From Meloidogyne chitwoodi (lineage: Eukaryota; Nematoda; Chromadorea; Rhabditida; Meloidogynidae): a stretch of 64,000 bases of DNA. The notes under the pieces are model-generated. The model was not told where the DNA came from. It saw nothing but the letters and a program-made list of their open reading frames with translations, and made no database searches. Shown one piece after another: positions 38,541 to 51,919 of the stretch. The first letter of the stretch is position 1, and each line of letters starts with the position of its first letter. Made by a program: the position numbers and the translations under genes. The stretch lies in assembly GCA_015183035.1 (NCBI GenBank), contig JACZZP010000011.1, positions 1,364,001 through 1,428,000 of the forward strand. The letters are read 5' to 3'.

Positions 38541-40087
38541 TCCCAAATGTTGACCAACCGTAACTTGATCAAAATTGACCCGAAAAATTTACAAAAAATA
38601 TTTTTAGAATCAGCTCATCAAGGGCTTTCAAATGATATATCATTTGCCCATATTACATTAATTTTTATGTTTGCCATTTTTGGCTTCAAAATTTTGGATG
38701 AGATTTTATGACTAAAATTTTAAAAAATCATAACTTTTTCAAAAGGAACCTTTTTTGAAAATTTTAAAATACTATTAGGTGTTAAAAATTATGCTTCATT
38801 TTATAAAAATACTTTCAATCTGATCCTATGGCAAAAATCCCAAAAATTTTTCGAAAAACCGAAAAATTTCAAATTTTCAAAAAATCGACCCTAACTACCC
38901 CTAACCTCAAAATTTTTCAACTTTTTCTTCACTCAAAAAATAACTAATTTTTTGCTTTATTTAATAAACTTTATTTTATTAGAATCAGAATTAAACTCAT
39001 CAAGATAAGGTCAATTGAAAATTTCTAAAAATATGGCTAAAGGGGTACCCCTTTGGAAAAATAATGTCAAAATTTTTATTCCGATTTTTTTGAAAAAAAT
39101 ATCTTTTATGGGGTAAAAACACATGCTGAACACGAATCCATAATCAAAAAAAATTTTAAAAAATTCCCCGCAAAGTTAAGTTCAAATAACTGTTCAAATC
39201 CCCATTTCAAGACTCATATCTTCCCAAATCTTAATCCAAGATTCAAATGTCTCACTAACTTTTTGTAGCTACATCTATTGGCTACAAATACAACAACTAC
39301 ACTCAACTCCCCCAGGTTCATTTTCGCACTAAAAAATCCAATTTAAAACTTCAACCGGCCATTTCAGTGCCACACTCAAACTTGGCACCAAAATGACCCA
39401 TCCTATTATACTCTCCATAGTCGATTACATATTCTTAAAACATAATCCAATTTTTATTTAGAATTTAAAACAAAAAGCCCTGTTCAGTGCCACACTCAAA
39501 TCTGGCACCAAAATGGCCCTTCCCAAAATATTTCCCACACCCCATTACTTATTAACAATTAAAAAATAAATTTTTATTTCAAATTTAAAGCAAAACGCCC
39601 TGTTCATTGCCGCACTCAACTCTGGCACCAAAATAACCCATCTCAAAAAATTCCCCGTATCAGTTTACCCATTATCCCTCCCGGGCATTTTCCCCTATAC
39701 CCAACCATTCTCTTAATAGCATTTGCAATATTTGGTCAGTAAACTATTAATGCGACAAAATGCCACCCTTTAAAAAGGGTTAGCCACGCACTTCGCCCCT
39801 TAGAATTGAAATTTTTGAAATTTTTTTTTTTCCAAAAAAATCTACTAATCGGCGCGGGGTGCCCTCCAAGCAAGACCTTGACCCCTTTCTATTGAACTTT
39901 TTCGAGATAGCGAAAGTACTATGGTCGTTTCGGTGCTATGCGACCCCCGCATCAAAAAGTCTATAGTTTTCCTGAATGCTCCTCAAAAAGTACCCCCCGA
40001 CATGTAAAACTTTCACGGGGCTCCCGGTATTTTAAAATCAGTTATGAGTTTTGAAAGCCCACTTCACACTAAATTATATTTAAGAGT

Positions 40088-43000
40088 AACTACTATCATT
40101 TTTATTCTAATTTTTTATTAAATTGATTTTCTTAACAAAATTATATGAATATTAACTACTATCATTTTTATTCTAATTTTTTAGTAAATTGATTTTCTTA
40201 ACAAAATTATATGAATATTAACTACTATCATTTTTATTCTAATTTTTTATTAAATTGATTTTCTTAACAAAATTATATGAATATTAACTACTATCATTTT
40301 TATTCTAATTTTTTAGTAAATTGATTTTCTTAACAAAATTATATGAATATTAACTACTATTATTTTTATTCTAATTTTTTATTAAATTGATTTTCTTAAC
40401 AAAATTATATGAATATTAACTACTATCATTTTTATTCTAATTTTTTATTAAATTGATTTTCTTAACAAAATTATATGAATATTAACTACTATCATTTTTA
40501 TTCTAATTTTTTAGTAAATTGATTTTCTTAACAAAATTATATGAATATTAGCTACTATCATTTTTATTCTAATTTTTTATTAAATTGATTTTCTTAACAA
40601 AATTATATGAATATTAACTACTATCATTTTTATTCTAATTTTTTATTAAATTGATTTTCTTAACAAAATTATATGAATATTAACTACTATCATTTTTATT
40701 CTAATTTTTTAGTAAATTGATTTTCTTAACAAAATTATATGAATATTAACTACTATCATTTTTATTCTAATTTTTTAGTAAATTGATTTTCTTAACAAAA
40801 TTATATGAATATTAACTACTATCATTTTTATTCTAATTTTTTATTAAATTGATTTTCTTAACAAAATTATATGAATATTAACTACTATCATTTTTATTCT
40901 AATTTTTTAGTAAATTGATTTTCTTAACAAAATTATATGAATATTAACTACTATCATTTTTATTCTAATTTTTTATTAAATTGATTTTCTTAACAAAATT
41001 ATATGAATATTAACTACTATCATTTTTATTCTAATTTTTTAGTAAATTGATTTTCTTAACAAAATTATATGAATATTAACTACTATCATTTTTATTCTAA
41101 TTTTTTAGTAAATTGATTTTCTTAACAAAATTATATGAATATTAACTACTATCATTTTTATTCTAATTTTTTATTAAATTGATTTTCTTAACAAAATTAT
41201 ATGAATATTAACTACTATCATTTTTATTCTAATTTTTTAGTAAATTGATTTTCTTAACAAAATTATATGAATATTAACTACTATCATTTTTATTCTAATT
41301 TTTTAGTAAATTGATTTTCTTAACAAAATTATATGAATATTAACTACTATCATTTTTATTCTAATTTTTTATTAAATTGATTTTCTTAACAAAATTATAT
41401 GAATATTAACTACTATCATTTTTATTCTAATTTTTTAGTAAATTGATTTTCTTAACAAAATTATATGAATATTAACTACTATCATTTTTATTCTAATTTT
41501 TTATTAAATTGATTTTCTTAACAAAATTATATGAATATTAACTACTATCATTTTTATTCTAATTTTTTAGTAAATTGATTTTCTTAACAAAATTATATGA
41601 ATATTAACTACTATCATTTTTATTCTAATTTTTTAGTAAATTGATTTTCTTAACAAAATTATATGAATATTAACTACTATCATTTTTATTCTAATTTTTT
41701 ATTAAATTGATTTTCTTAACAAAATTATATGAATATTAACTACTATCATTTTTATTCTAATTTTTTAGTAAATTGATTTTCTTAACAAAATTATATGAAT
41801 ATTAACTACTATCATTTTTATTCTAATTTTTTATTAAATTGATTTTCTTAACAAAATTATATGAATATTAACTACTATCATTTTTATTCTAATTTTTTAG
41901 TAAATTGATTTTCTTAACAAAATTATATGAATATTAACTACTATCATTTTTATTCTAATTTTTTAGTAAATTGATTTTCTTAACAAAATTATATGAATAT
42001 TAACTACTATCATTTTTATTCTAATTTTTTATTAAATTGATTTTCTTAACAAAATTATATGAATATTAACTACTATCATTTTTATTCTAATTTTTTAGTA
42101 AATTGATTTTCTTAACAAAATTATATGAATATTAACTACTATCATTTTTATTCTAATTTTTTATTAAATTGATTTTCTTAACAAAATTATATGAATATTA
42201 ACTACTATCATTTTTATTCTAATTTTTTAGTAAATTGATTTTCTTAACAAAATTATATGAATATTAACTACTATCATTTTTATTCTAATTTTTTAGTAAA
42301 TTGATTTTCTTAACAAAATTATATGAATATTAACTACTATCATTTTTATTCTAATTTTTTATTAAATTGATTTTCTTAACAAAATTATATGAATATTAAC
42401 TACTATCATTTTTATTCTAATTTTTTAGTAAATTGATTTTCTTAACAAAATTATATGAATATTAGCTACTATCATTTTTATTCTAATTTATTATTAAATT
42501 GATTTTCTTAACAAAATTATATGAATATTAACTACTATCATTTTTATTCTAATTTTTTAGTAAATTGATTTTCTTAACAAAATTATATGAATATTAACTA
42601 CTATCATTTTTATTCTAATTTTTTAGTAAATTGATTTTCTTAACAAAATTATATGAATATTAACTACTATCATTTTTATTCTAATTTTTTAGTAAATTGA
42701 TTTTCTTAACAAAATTATATGAATATTAACTACTATCATTTTTATTCTAATTTTTTATTAAATTGATTTTCTTAACAAAATTATATGAATATTAACTACT
42801 ATCATTTTTATTCTAATTTTTTAGTAAATTGATTTTCTTAACAAAATTATATGAATATTAACTACTATCATTTTTATTCTAATTTTTTAGTAAATTGATT
42901 TTCTTAACAAAATTATATGAATATTAACTACTATCATTTTTATTCTAATTTTTTATTAAATTGATTTTCTTAACAAAATTATATGAATATTAACTACTAT

Positions 43001-46000
43001 CATTTTTATTCTAATTTTTTAGTAAATTGATTTTCTTAACAAAATTATATGAATATTAGCTACTATCATTTTTATTCTAATTTATTATTAAATTGATTTT
43101 CTTAACAAAATTATATGAATATTAACTACTATCATTTTTATTCTAATTTTTTAGTAAATTGATTTTCTTAACAAAATTATATGAATATTAACTACTATCA
43201 TTTTTATTCTAATTTTTTAGTAAATTGATTTTCTTAACAAAATTATATGAATATTAACTACTATCATTTTTATTCTAATTTTTTATTAAATTGATTTTCT
43301 TAACAAAATTATATGAATATTAACTACTATCATTTTTATTCTAATTTTTTAGTAAATTGATTTTCTTAACAAAATTATATGAATATTAACTACTATCATT
43401 TTTATTCTAATTTTTTAGTAAATTGATTTTCTTAACAAAATTATATGAATATTAACTACTATCATTTTTATTCTAATTTTTTATTAAATTGATTTTCTTA
43501 ACAAAATTATATGAATATTAACTACTATCATTTTTATTCTAATTTTTTAGTAAATTGATTTTCTTAACAAAATTATATGAATATTAGCTACTATCATTTT
43601 TATTCTAATTTATTATTAAATTGATTTTCTTAACAAAATTATATGAATATTAACTACTATCATTTTTATTCTAATTTTTTAGTAAATTGATTTTCTTAAC
43701 AAAATTATATGAATATTAACTACTATCATTTTTATTCTAATTTTTTAGTAAATTGATTTTCTTAACAAAATTATATGAATATTAACTACTATCATTTTTA
43801 TTCTAATTTTTTAGTAAATTGATTTTCTTAACAAAATTATATGAATATTAACTACTATCATTTTTATTCTAATTTTTTAGTAAATTGATTTTCTTAACAA
43901 AATTATATGAATATTAACTACTATCATTTTTATTCTAATTTTTTATTAAATTGATTTTCTTAACAAAATTATATGAATATTAACTACTATCATTTTTATT
44001 CTAATTTTTTAGTAAATTGATTTTCTTAACAAAATTATATGAATATTAACTACTATCATTTTTATTCTAATTTTTTAGTAAATTGATTTTCTTAACAAAA
44101 TTATATGAATATTAACTACTATCATTTTTATTCTAATTTTTTATTAAATTGATTTTCTTAACAAAATTATATGAATATTAACTACTATCATTTTTATTCT
44201 AATTTTTTAGTAAATTGATTTTCTTAACAAAATTATATGAATATTAGCTACTATCATTTTTATTCTAATTTTTTAGTAAATTGATTTTCTTAACAAAATT
44301 ATATGAATATTAACTACTATCATTTTTATTCTAATTTTTTAGTAAATTGATTTTCTTAACAAAATTATATGAATATTAACTACTATCATTTTTATTCTAA
44401 TTTTTTATTAAATTGATTTTCTTAACAAAATTATATGAATATTAACTACTATCATTTTTATTCTAATTTTTTAGTAAATTGATTTTCTTAACAAAATTAT
44501 ATGAATATTAACTACTATCATTTTTATTCTAATTTTTTAGTAAATTGATTTTCTTAACAAAATTATATGAATATTAACTACTATCATTTTTATTCTAATT
44601 TTTTAGTAAATTGATTTTCTTAACAAAATTATATGAATATTAACTACTATCATTTTTATTCTAATTTTTTAGTAAATTGATTTTCTTAACAAAATTATAT
44701 GAATATTAACTACTATCATTTTTATTCTAATTTTTTATTAAATTGATTTTCTTAACAAAATTATATGAATATTAACTACTATCATTTTTATTCTAATTTT
44801 TTAGTAAATTGATTTTCTTAACAAAATTATATGAATATTAACTACTATCATTTTTATTCTAATTTTTTAGTAAATTGATTTTCTTAACAAAATTATATGA
44901 ATATTAGCTACTATCATTTTTATTCTAATTTATTATTAAATTGATTTTCTTAACAAAATTATATGAATATTAACTACTATCATTTTTATTCTAATTTTTT
45001 AGTAAATTGATTTTCTTAACAAAATTATATGAATATTAACTACTATCATTTTTATTCTAATTTTTTAGTAAATTGATTTTCTTAACAAAATTATATGAAT
45101 ATTAACTACTATCATTTTTATTCTAATTTTTTAGTAAATTGATTTTCTTAACAAAATTATATGAATATTAACTACTATCATTTTTATTCTAATTTTTTAG
45201 TAAATTGATTTTCTTAACAAAATTATATGAATATTAACTACTATCATTTTTATTCTAATTTTTTATTAAATTGATTTTCTTAACAAAATTATATGAATAT
45301 TAACTACTATCATTTTTATTCTAATTTTTTATTAAATTGATTTTCTTAACAAAATTATATGAATATTAACTACTATCATTTTTATTCTAATTTATTATTA
45401 AATTGATTTTCTTAACAAAATTATATGAATATTAACTACTATCATTTTTATTCTAATTTTTTATTAAATTGATTTTCTTAACAAAATTATATGAATATTA
45501 ACTACTATCATTTTTATTCTAATTTTTTAGTAAATTGATTTTCTTAACAAAATTATATGAATATTAACTACTATCATTTTTATTCTAATTTTTTAGTAAA
45601 TTGATTTTCTTAACAAAATTATATGAATATTAACTACTATCATTTTTATTCTAATTTTTTATTAAATTGATTTTCTTAACAAAATTATATGAATATTAAC
45701 TACTATCATTTTTATTCTAATTTTTTAGTAAATTGATTTTCTTAACAAAATTATATGAATATTAACTACTATCATTTTTATTCTAATTTTTTATTAAATT
45801 GATTTTCTTAACAAAATTATATGAATATTAACTACTATCATTTTTATTCTAATTTTTTAGTAAATTGATTTTCTTAACAAAATTATATGAATATTAACTA
45901 CTATCATTTTTATTCTAATTTTTTAGTAAATTGATTTTCTTAACAAAATTATATGAATATTAACTACTATCATTTTTATTCTAATTTTTTATTAAATTGA

Positions 46001-49000
46001 TTTTCTTAACAAAATTATATGAATATTAACTACTATCATTTTTATTCTAATTTTTTAGTAAATTGATTTTCTTAACAAAATTATATGAATATTAACTACT
46101 ATCATTTTTATTCTAATTTTTTAGTAAATTGATTTTCTTAACAAAATTATATGAATATTAACTACTATCATTTTTATTCTAATTTTTTAGTAAATTGATT
46201 TTCTTAACAAAATTATATGAATATTAACTACTATCATTTTTATTCTAATTTTTTAGTAAATTGATTTTCTTAACAAAATTATATGAATATTAGCTACTAT
46301 CATTTTTATTCTAATTTTTTATTAAATTGATTTTCTTAACAAAATTATATGAATATTAACTACTATCATTTTTATTCTAATTTTTTAGTAAATTGATTTT
46401 CTTAACAAAATTATATGAATATTAACTACTATCATTTTTATTCTAATTTTTTAGTAAATTGATTTTCTTAACAAAATTATATGAATATTAACTACTATCA
46501 TTTTTATTCTAATTTTTTAGTAAATTGATTTTCTTAACAAAATTATATGAATATTAACTACTATCATTTTTATTCTAATTTTTTATTAAATTGATTTTCT
46601 TAACAAAATTATATGAATATTAACTACTATCATTTTTATTCTAATTTTTTATTAAATTGATTTTCTTAACAAAATTATATGAATATTAACTACTATCATT
46701 TTTATTCTAATTTTTTAGTAAATTGATTTTCTTAACAAAATTATATGAATATTAACTACTATCATTTTTATTCTAATTTTTTAGTAAATTGATTTTCTTA
46801 ACAAAATTATATGAATATTAACTACTATCATTTTTATTCTAATTTTTTATTAAATTGATTTTCTTAACAAAATTATATGAATATTAACTACTATCATTTT
46901 TATTCTAATTTTTTAGTAAATTGATTTTCTTAACAAAATTATATGAATATTAACTACTATCATTTTTATTCTAATTTTTTAGTAAATTGATTTTCTTAAC
47001 AAAATTATATGAATATTAACTACTATCATTTTTATTCTAATTTTTTAGTAAATTGATTTTCTTAACAAAATTATATGAATATTAACTACTATCATTTTTA
47101 TTCTAATTTTTTAGTAAATTGATTTTCTTAACAAAATTATATGAATATTAAGCTACTATCATTTTTATTCTAATTTTTTATTAAATTGATTTTCTTAACA
47201 AAATTATATGAATATTAACTACTATCATTTTTATTCTAATTTTTTAGTAAATTGATTTTCTTAACAAAATTATATGAATATTAACTACTATCATTTTTAT
47301 TCTAATTTTTTAGTAAATTGATTTTCTTAACAAAATTATATGAATATTAACTACTATCATTTTTATTCTAATTTTTTAGTAAATTGATTTTCTTAACAAA
47401 ATTATATGAATATTAACTACTATCATTTTTATTCTAATTTTTTAGTAAATTGATTTTCTTAACAAAATTATATGAATATTAACTACTATCATTTTTATTC
47501 TAATTTTTTAGTAAATTGATTTTCTTAACAAAATTATATGAATATTAACTACTATCATTTTTATTCTAATTTTTTAGTAAATTGATTTTCTTAACAAAAT
47601 TATATGAATATTAACTACTATCATTTTTATTCTAATTTTTTAGTAAATTGATTTTCTTAACAAAATTATATGAATATTAACTACTATCATTTTTATTCTA
47701 ATTTTTTAGTAAATTGATTTTCTTAACAAAATTATATGAATATTAACTACTATCATTTTTATTCTAATTTTTTAGTAAATTGATTTTCTTAACAAAATTA
47801 TATGAATATTAACTACTATCATTTTTATTCTAATTTTTTAGTAAATTGATTTTCTTAACAAAATTATATGAATTAACTACTATCATTTTTATTCTAATTT
47901 TTTAGTTAAATTGATTGATCTTAACAAAAATTATATGAATATTAACTACTATCATTTTTATTCTAATTTTTTAGTAAATTGATTTTCTTAACAAAATTAT
48001 ATGAATATTAACTACATATCATTTTTTATTCTAATTTTTTAGTAAATTGATTTTCCTTAACCAAAATTATATGAATATTAACTACTATCATTTTTATTCT
48101 AATTTTTTAGTAAATTGATTTTCTTAACAAAATTATATGAATATTAAGCTACTATCATTTTTATTCTAATTTTTATTAAATTGATTTTCTTAACAAAATT
48201 ATATGAATATTAACTACTATCATTTTTTATTCTAATTTTTTTAGTAAATTGATTTTCTTAACAAAATTATATGAATATTAGCTACTATCATTTTTATTCT
48301 AATTTTTTAGTAAATTGATTTTCTTAACAAAATTATATGAATATTAGCTACTATCATTTTTATTCTAATTTTTTATTAAATTGATTTTCTTAACAAAATT
48401 ATATGAATATTAACTACTATCATTTTTATTCTAATTTTTTATTAAATTGATTTTCTTAACAAAATTATATGAATATTAACTACTATCATTTTTATTCTAA
48501 TTTTTTATTAAATTGATTTTCTTAACAAAATTATATGAATATTAACTACTATCATTTTTATTCTAATTTTTTAGTAAATTGATTTTCTTAACAAAATTAT
48601 ATGAATATTAACTACTATCATTTTTATTCTAATTTTTTAGTAAATTGATTTTCTTAACAAAATTATATGAATATTAACTACTATCATTTTTATTCTAATT
48701 TTTTATTAAATTGATTTTCTTAACAAAATTATATGAATATTAACTACTATCATTTTTATTCTAATTTTTTAGTAAATTGATTTTCTTAACAAAATTATAT
48801 GAATATTAACTACTATCATTTTTATTCTAATTTTTTAGTAAATTGATTTTCTTAACAAAATTATATGAATATTAACTACTATCATTTTTATTCTAATTTT
48901 TTAGTAAATTGATTTTCTTAACAAAATTATATGAATATTAACTACTATCATTTTTATTCTAATTTTTTATTAAATTGATTTTCTTAACAAAATTATATGA

Positions 49001-51647
49001 ATATTAACTACTATCATTTTTATTCTAATTTTTTAGTAAATTGATTTTCTTAACAAAATTATATGAATATTAACTACTATCATTTTTATTCTAATTTTTT
49101 AGTAAATTGATTTTCTTAACAAAATTATATGAATATTAACTACTATCATTTTTATTCTAATTTTTTAGTAAATTGATTTTCTTAACAAAATTATATGAAT
49201 ATTAACTACTATCATTTTTATTCTAATTTTTTAGTAAATTGATTTTCTTAACAAAATTATATGAATATTAACTACTATCATTTTTATTCTAATTTTTTAG
49301 TAAATTGATTTTCTTAACAAAATTATATGAATATTAACTACTATCATTTTTATTCTAATTTTTTAGTAAATTGATTTTCTTAACAAAATTATATGAATAT
49401 TAACTACTATCATTTTTATTCTAATTTTTTAGTAAATTGATTTTCTTAACAAAATTATATGAATATTAACTACTATCATTTTTATTCTAATTTTTTAGTA
49501 AATTGATTTTCTTAACAAAATTATATGAATATTAACTACTATCATTTTTATTCTAATTTTTTAGTAAATTGATTTTCTTAACAAAATTATATGAATATTA
49601 ACTACTATCATTTTTATTCTAATTTTTTAGTAAATTGATTTTCTTAACAAAATTATATGAATATTAACTACTATCATTTTTATTCTAATTTTTTAGTAAA
49701 TTGATTTTCTTAACAAAATTATATGAATATTAACTACTATCATTTTTATTCTAATTTTTTATTAAATTGATTTTCTTAACAAAATTATATGAATATTAAC
49801 TACTATCATTTTTATTCTAATTTTTTAGTAAATTGATTTTCTTAACAAAATTATATGAATATTAACTACTATCATTTTTATTCTAATTTTTTAGTAAATT
49901 GATTTTCTTAACAAAATTATATGAATATTAACTACTATCATTTTTATTCTAATTTTTTAGTAAATTGATTTTCTTAACAAAATTATATGAATATTAACTA
50001 CTATCATTTTTATTCTAATTTTTTAGTAAATTGATTTTCTTAACAAAATTATATGAATATTAACTACTATCATTTTTATTCTAATTTTTTAGTAAATTGA
50101 TTTTCTTAACAAAATTATATGAATATTAACTACTATCATTTTTATTCTAATTTTTTAGTAAATTGATTTTCTTAACAAAATTATATGAATATTAACTACT
50201 ATCATTTTTATTCTAATTTTTTAGTAAATTGATTTTCTTAACAAAATTATATGAATATTAACTACTATCATTTTTATTCTAATTTTTTAGTAAATTGATT
50301 TTCTTAACAAAATTATATGAATATTAACTACTATCATTTTTATTCTAATTTTTTAGTAAATTGATTTTCTTAACAAAATTATATGAATATTAACTACTAT
50401 CATTTTTATTCTAATTTTTTAGTAAATTGATTTTCTTAACAAAATTATATGAATATTAACTACTATCATTTTTATTCTAATTTTTTAGTAAATTGATTTT
50501 CTTAACAAAATTATATGAATATTAACTACTATCATTTTTATTCTAATTTTTTAGTAAATTGATTTTCTTAACAAAATTATATGAATATTAACTACTATCA
50601 TTTTTATTCTAATTTTTTAGTAAATTGATTTTCTTAACAAAATTATATGAATATTAACTACTATCATTTTTATTCTAATTTTTTAGTAAATTGATTTTCT
50701 TAACAAAATTATATGAATATTAACTACTATCATTTTTATTCTAATTTTTTATTAAATTGATTTTCTTAACAAAATTATATGAATATTAACTACTATCATT
50801 TTTATTCTAATTTTTTATTAAATTGATTTTCTTAACAAAATTATATGAATATTAACTACTATCATTTTTATTCTAATTTATTATTAAATTGATTTTCTTA
50901 ACAAAATTATATGAATATTAGCTACTATCATTTTTATTCTAATTTTTTATTAAATTGATTTTCTTAACAAAATTATATGAATATTAACTACTATCATTTT
51001 TATTCTAATTTTTTAGTAAATTGATTTTCTTAACAAAATTATATGAATATTAACTACTATCATTTTTATTCTAATTTTTTAGTAAATTGATTTTCTTAAC
51101 AAAATTATATGAATATTAGCTACTATCATTTTTATTCTAATTTTTTATTAAATTGATTTTCTTAACAAAATTATATGAATATTAACTACTATCATTTTTA
51201 TTCTAATTTTTTATTAAATTGATTTTCTTAACAAAATTATATGAATATTAACTACTATCATTTTTATTCTAATTTTTTATTAAATTGATTTTCTTAACAA
51301 AATTATATGAATATTAACTACTATCATTTTTATTCTAATTTTTTAGTAAATTGATTTTCTTAACAAAATTATATGAATATTAACTACTATCATTTTTATT
51401 CTAATTTTTTAGTAAATTGATTTTCTTAACAAAATTATATGAATATTAACTACTATCATTTTTATTCTAATTTTTTATTAAATTGATTTTCTTAACAAAA
51501 TTATATGAATATTAACTACTATCATTTTTATTCTAATTTTTTATTAAATTGATTTTCTTAACAAAATTATATGAATATTAACTACTATCATTTTTATTCT
51601 AATTTTTTAGTAAATTGATTTTCTTAACAAAATTATATGAATATTAA
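40088..51647 (+). repeat. 66-bp satellite array, about 175 monomers (11.5 kb)
   Basis: The monomer (ACTACTATCATTTTTATTCT followed by 46 bp ending in ATGAATATTA) is 66 bp and about 86% AT. Copies are nearly identical. Two main types differ at one base, TTTTTTAGTAAATT (G) and TTTTTTATTAAATT (T). Rarer marks are TTTATTATTAAATT and ATTAGCTAC. The left third shows a T-G-T-G-G pentamer (330 bp) repeated several times, then 8-10-mer blocks marked by ATTAGCTAC at about 42463, 43057, 43585, 44245 and 44905. The stretches around 49.0-49.7 kb and 49.8-50.7 kb are almost purely G-type. The array has no coding potential. The last monomer breaks at 51647. Confidence 0.97.
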
Positions 51648-51652
51648 TCAGC

Positions 51653-51722
51653 TTCTGTTAATGATTGCCAATACTCCACGCCAGTAAACAACCATCAAGG
51701 GCGGGAGTGTTTCCAACAGAAA
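51653..51722. repeat. Imperfect hairpin at the satellite edge
   Basis: Directly after the satellite, TCTGTT with CCAATACTCCACGCC pairs imperfectly with GGGCGGGAGTGTTTCC and AACAGA at the far side. This would form a bulged stem of roughly 20 bp around a loop of about 18 nt. It could be the end of a transposable element or a structured RNA. It is not part of either flanking repeat. Confidence 0.45.
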
Positions 51723-51792
51723 GAATATGTTAAAAATAAAGAATTTAAAATTATTATGAATCATTAAAAATAATATTCTTTTCTTTTTTTAT

Positions 51793-51838
51793 GGGCCCGC
51801 CTAAATTCATGCTTTAAAAGGTGAATTTAGGTGGGCCC
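51793..51838. repeat. 17-bp inverted repeat (GGGCCC-ended)
   Basis: GGGCCCGCCTAAATTCA at 51793-51809 pairs with TGAATTTAGGTGGGCCC at 51822-51838, with one mismatch and a 12-nt loop. It lies in the 270-bp spacer between the satellite and the right-hand element. Confidence 0.7.
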
Positions 51839-51919
51839 AAAAAATTCACTTCTCAATTTTTCACAACTTTAAAATAAATAAATATAATAAATTCTTTGAT
51901 TGGGGCTTTTAGTGACAGT

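Larger units (their letters stand above)
35964..40058 (+). repeat. Interspersed element, left copy (about 4.1 kb)
   Basis: It starts at CAGTACATGGGG and ends near GTTATGAGTTTTGAAAG. The same start, order of modules and end recur at 51920-54240. Modules in order: the head, with an AGCCC/GGGCT hairpin and GGCGCGCTTCGCGCGC; three units of about 110 bp containing CAGTGCCACACTCAA and GGCACCAAAATGACC; two GC-rich minisatellite units; a core ending in AGGGGTACCCCTT; the large minisatellite array; and a second core copy with more 110-bp units. The core at 37220-38095 is repeated at 38560-39430, so this copy carries an internal duplication. No transposase or polymerase frame is visible. The superfamily is unknown to me. 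Confidence 0.75.

Noticed and set aside
38120..38553. Overlapping open frames with repeated WITSGLRPS-like peptides
   Set aside because: They occur in several frames at once because the 42-bp unit happens to lack stops. No start context, splicing or homology supports them.
40088..51647. CRISPR-like array
   Set aside because: The 66-bp units are directly contiguous with no variable spacers, and the sequence is eukaryotic. It is a satellite.
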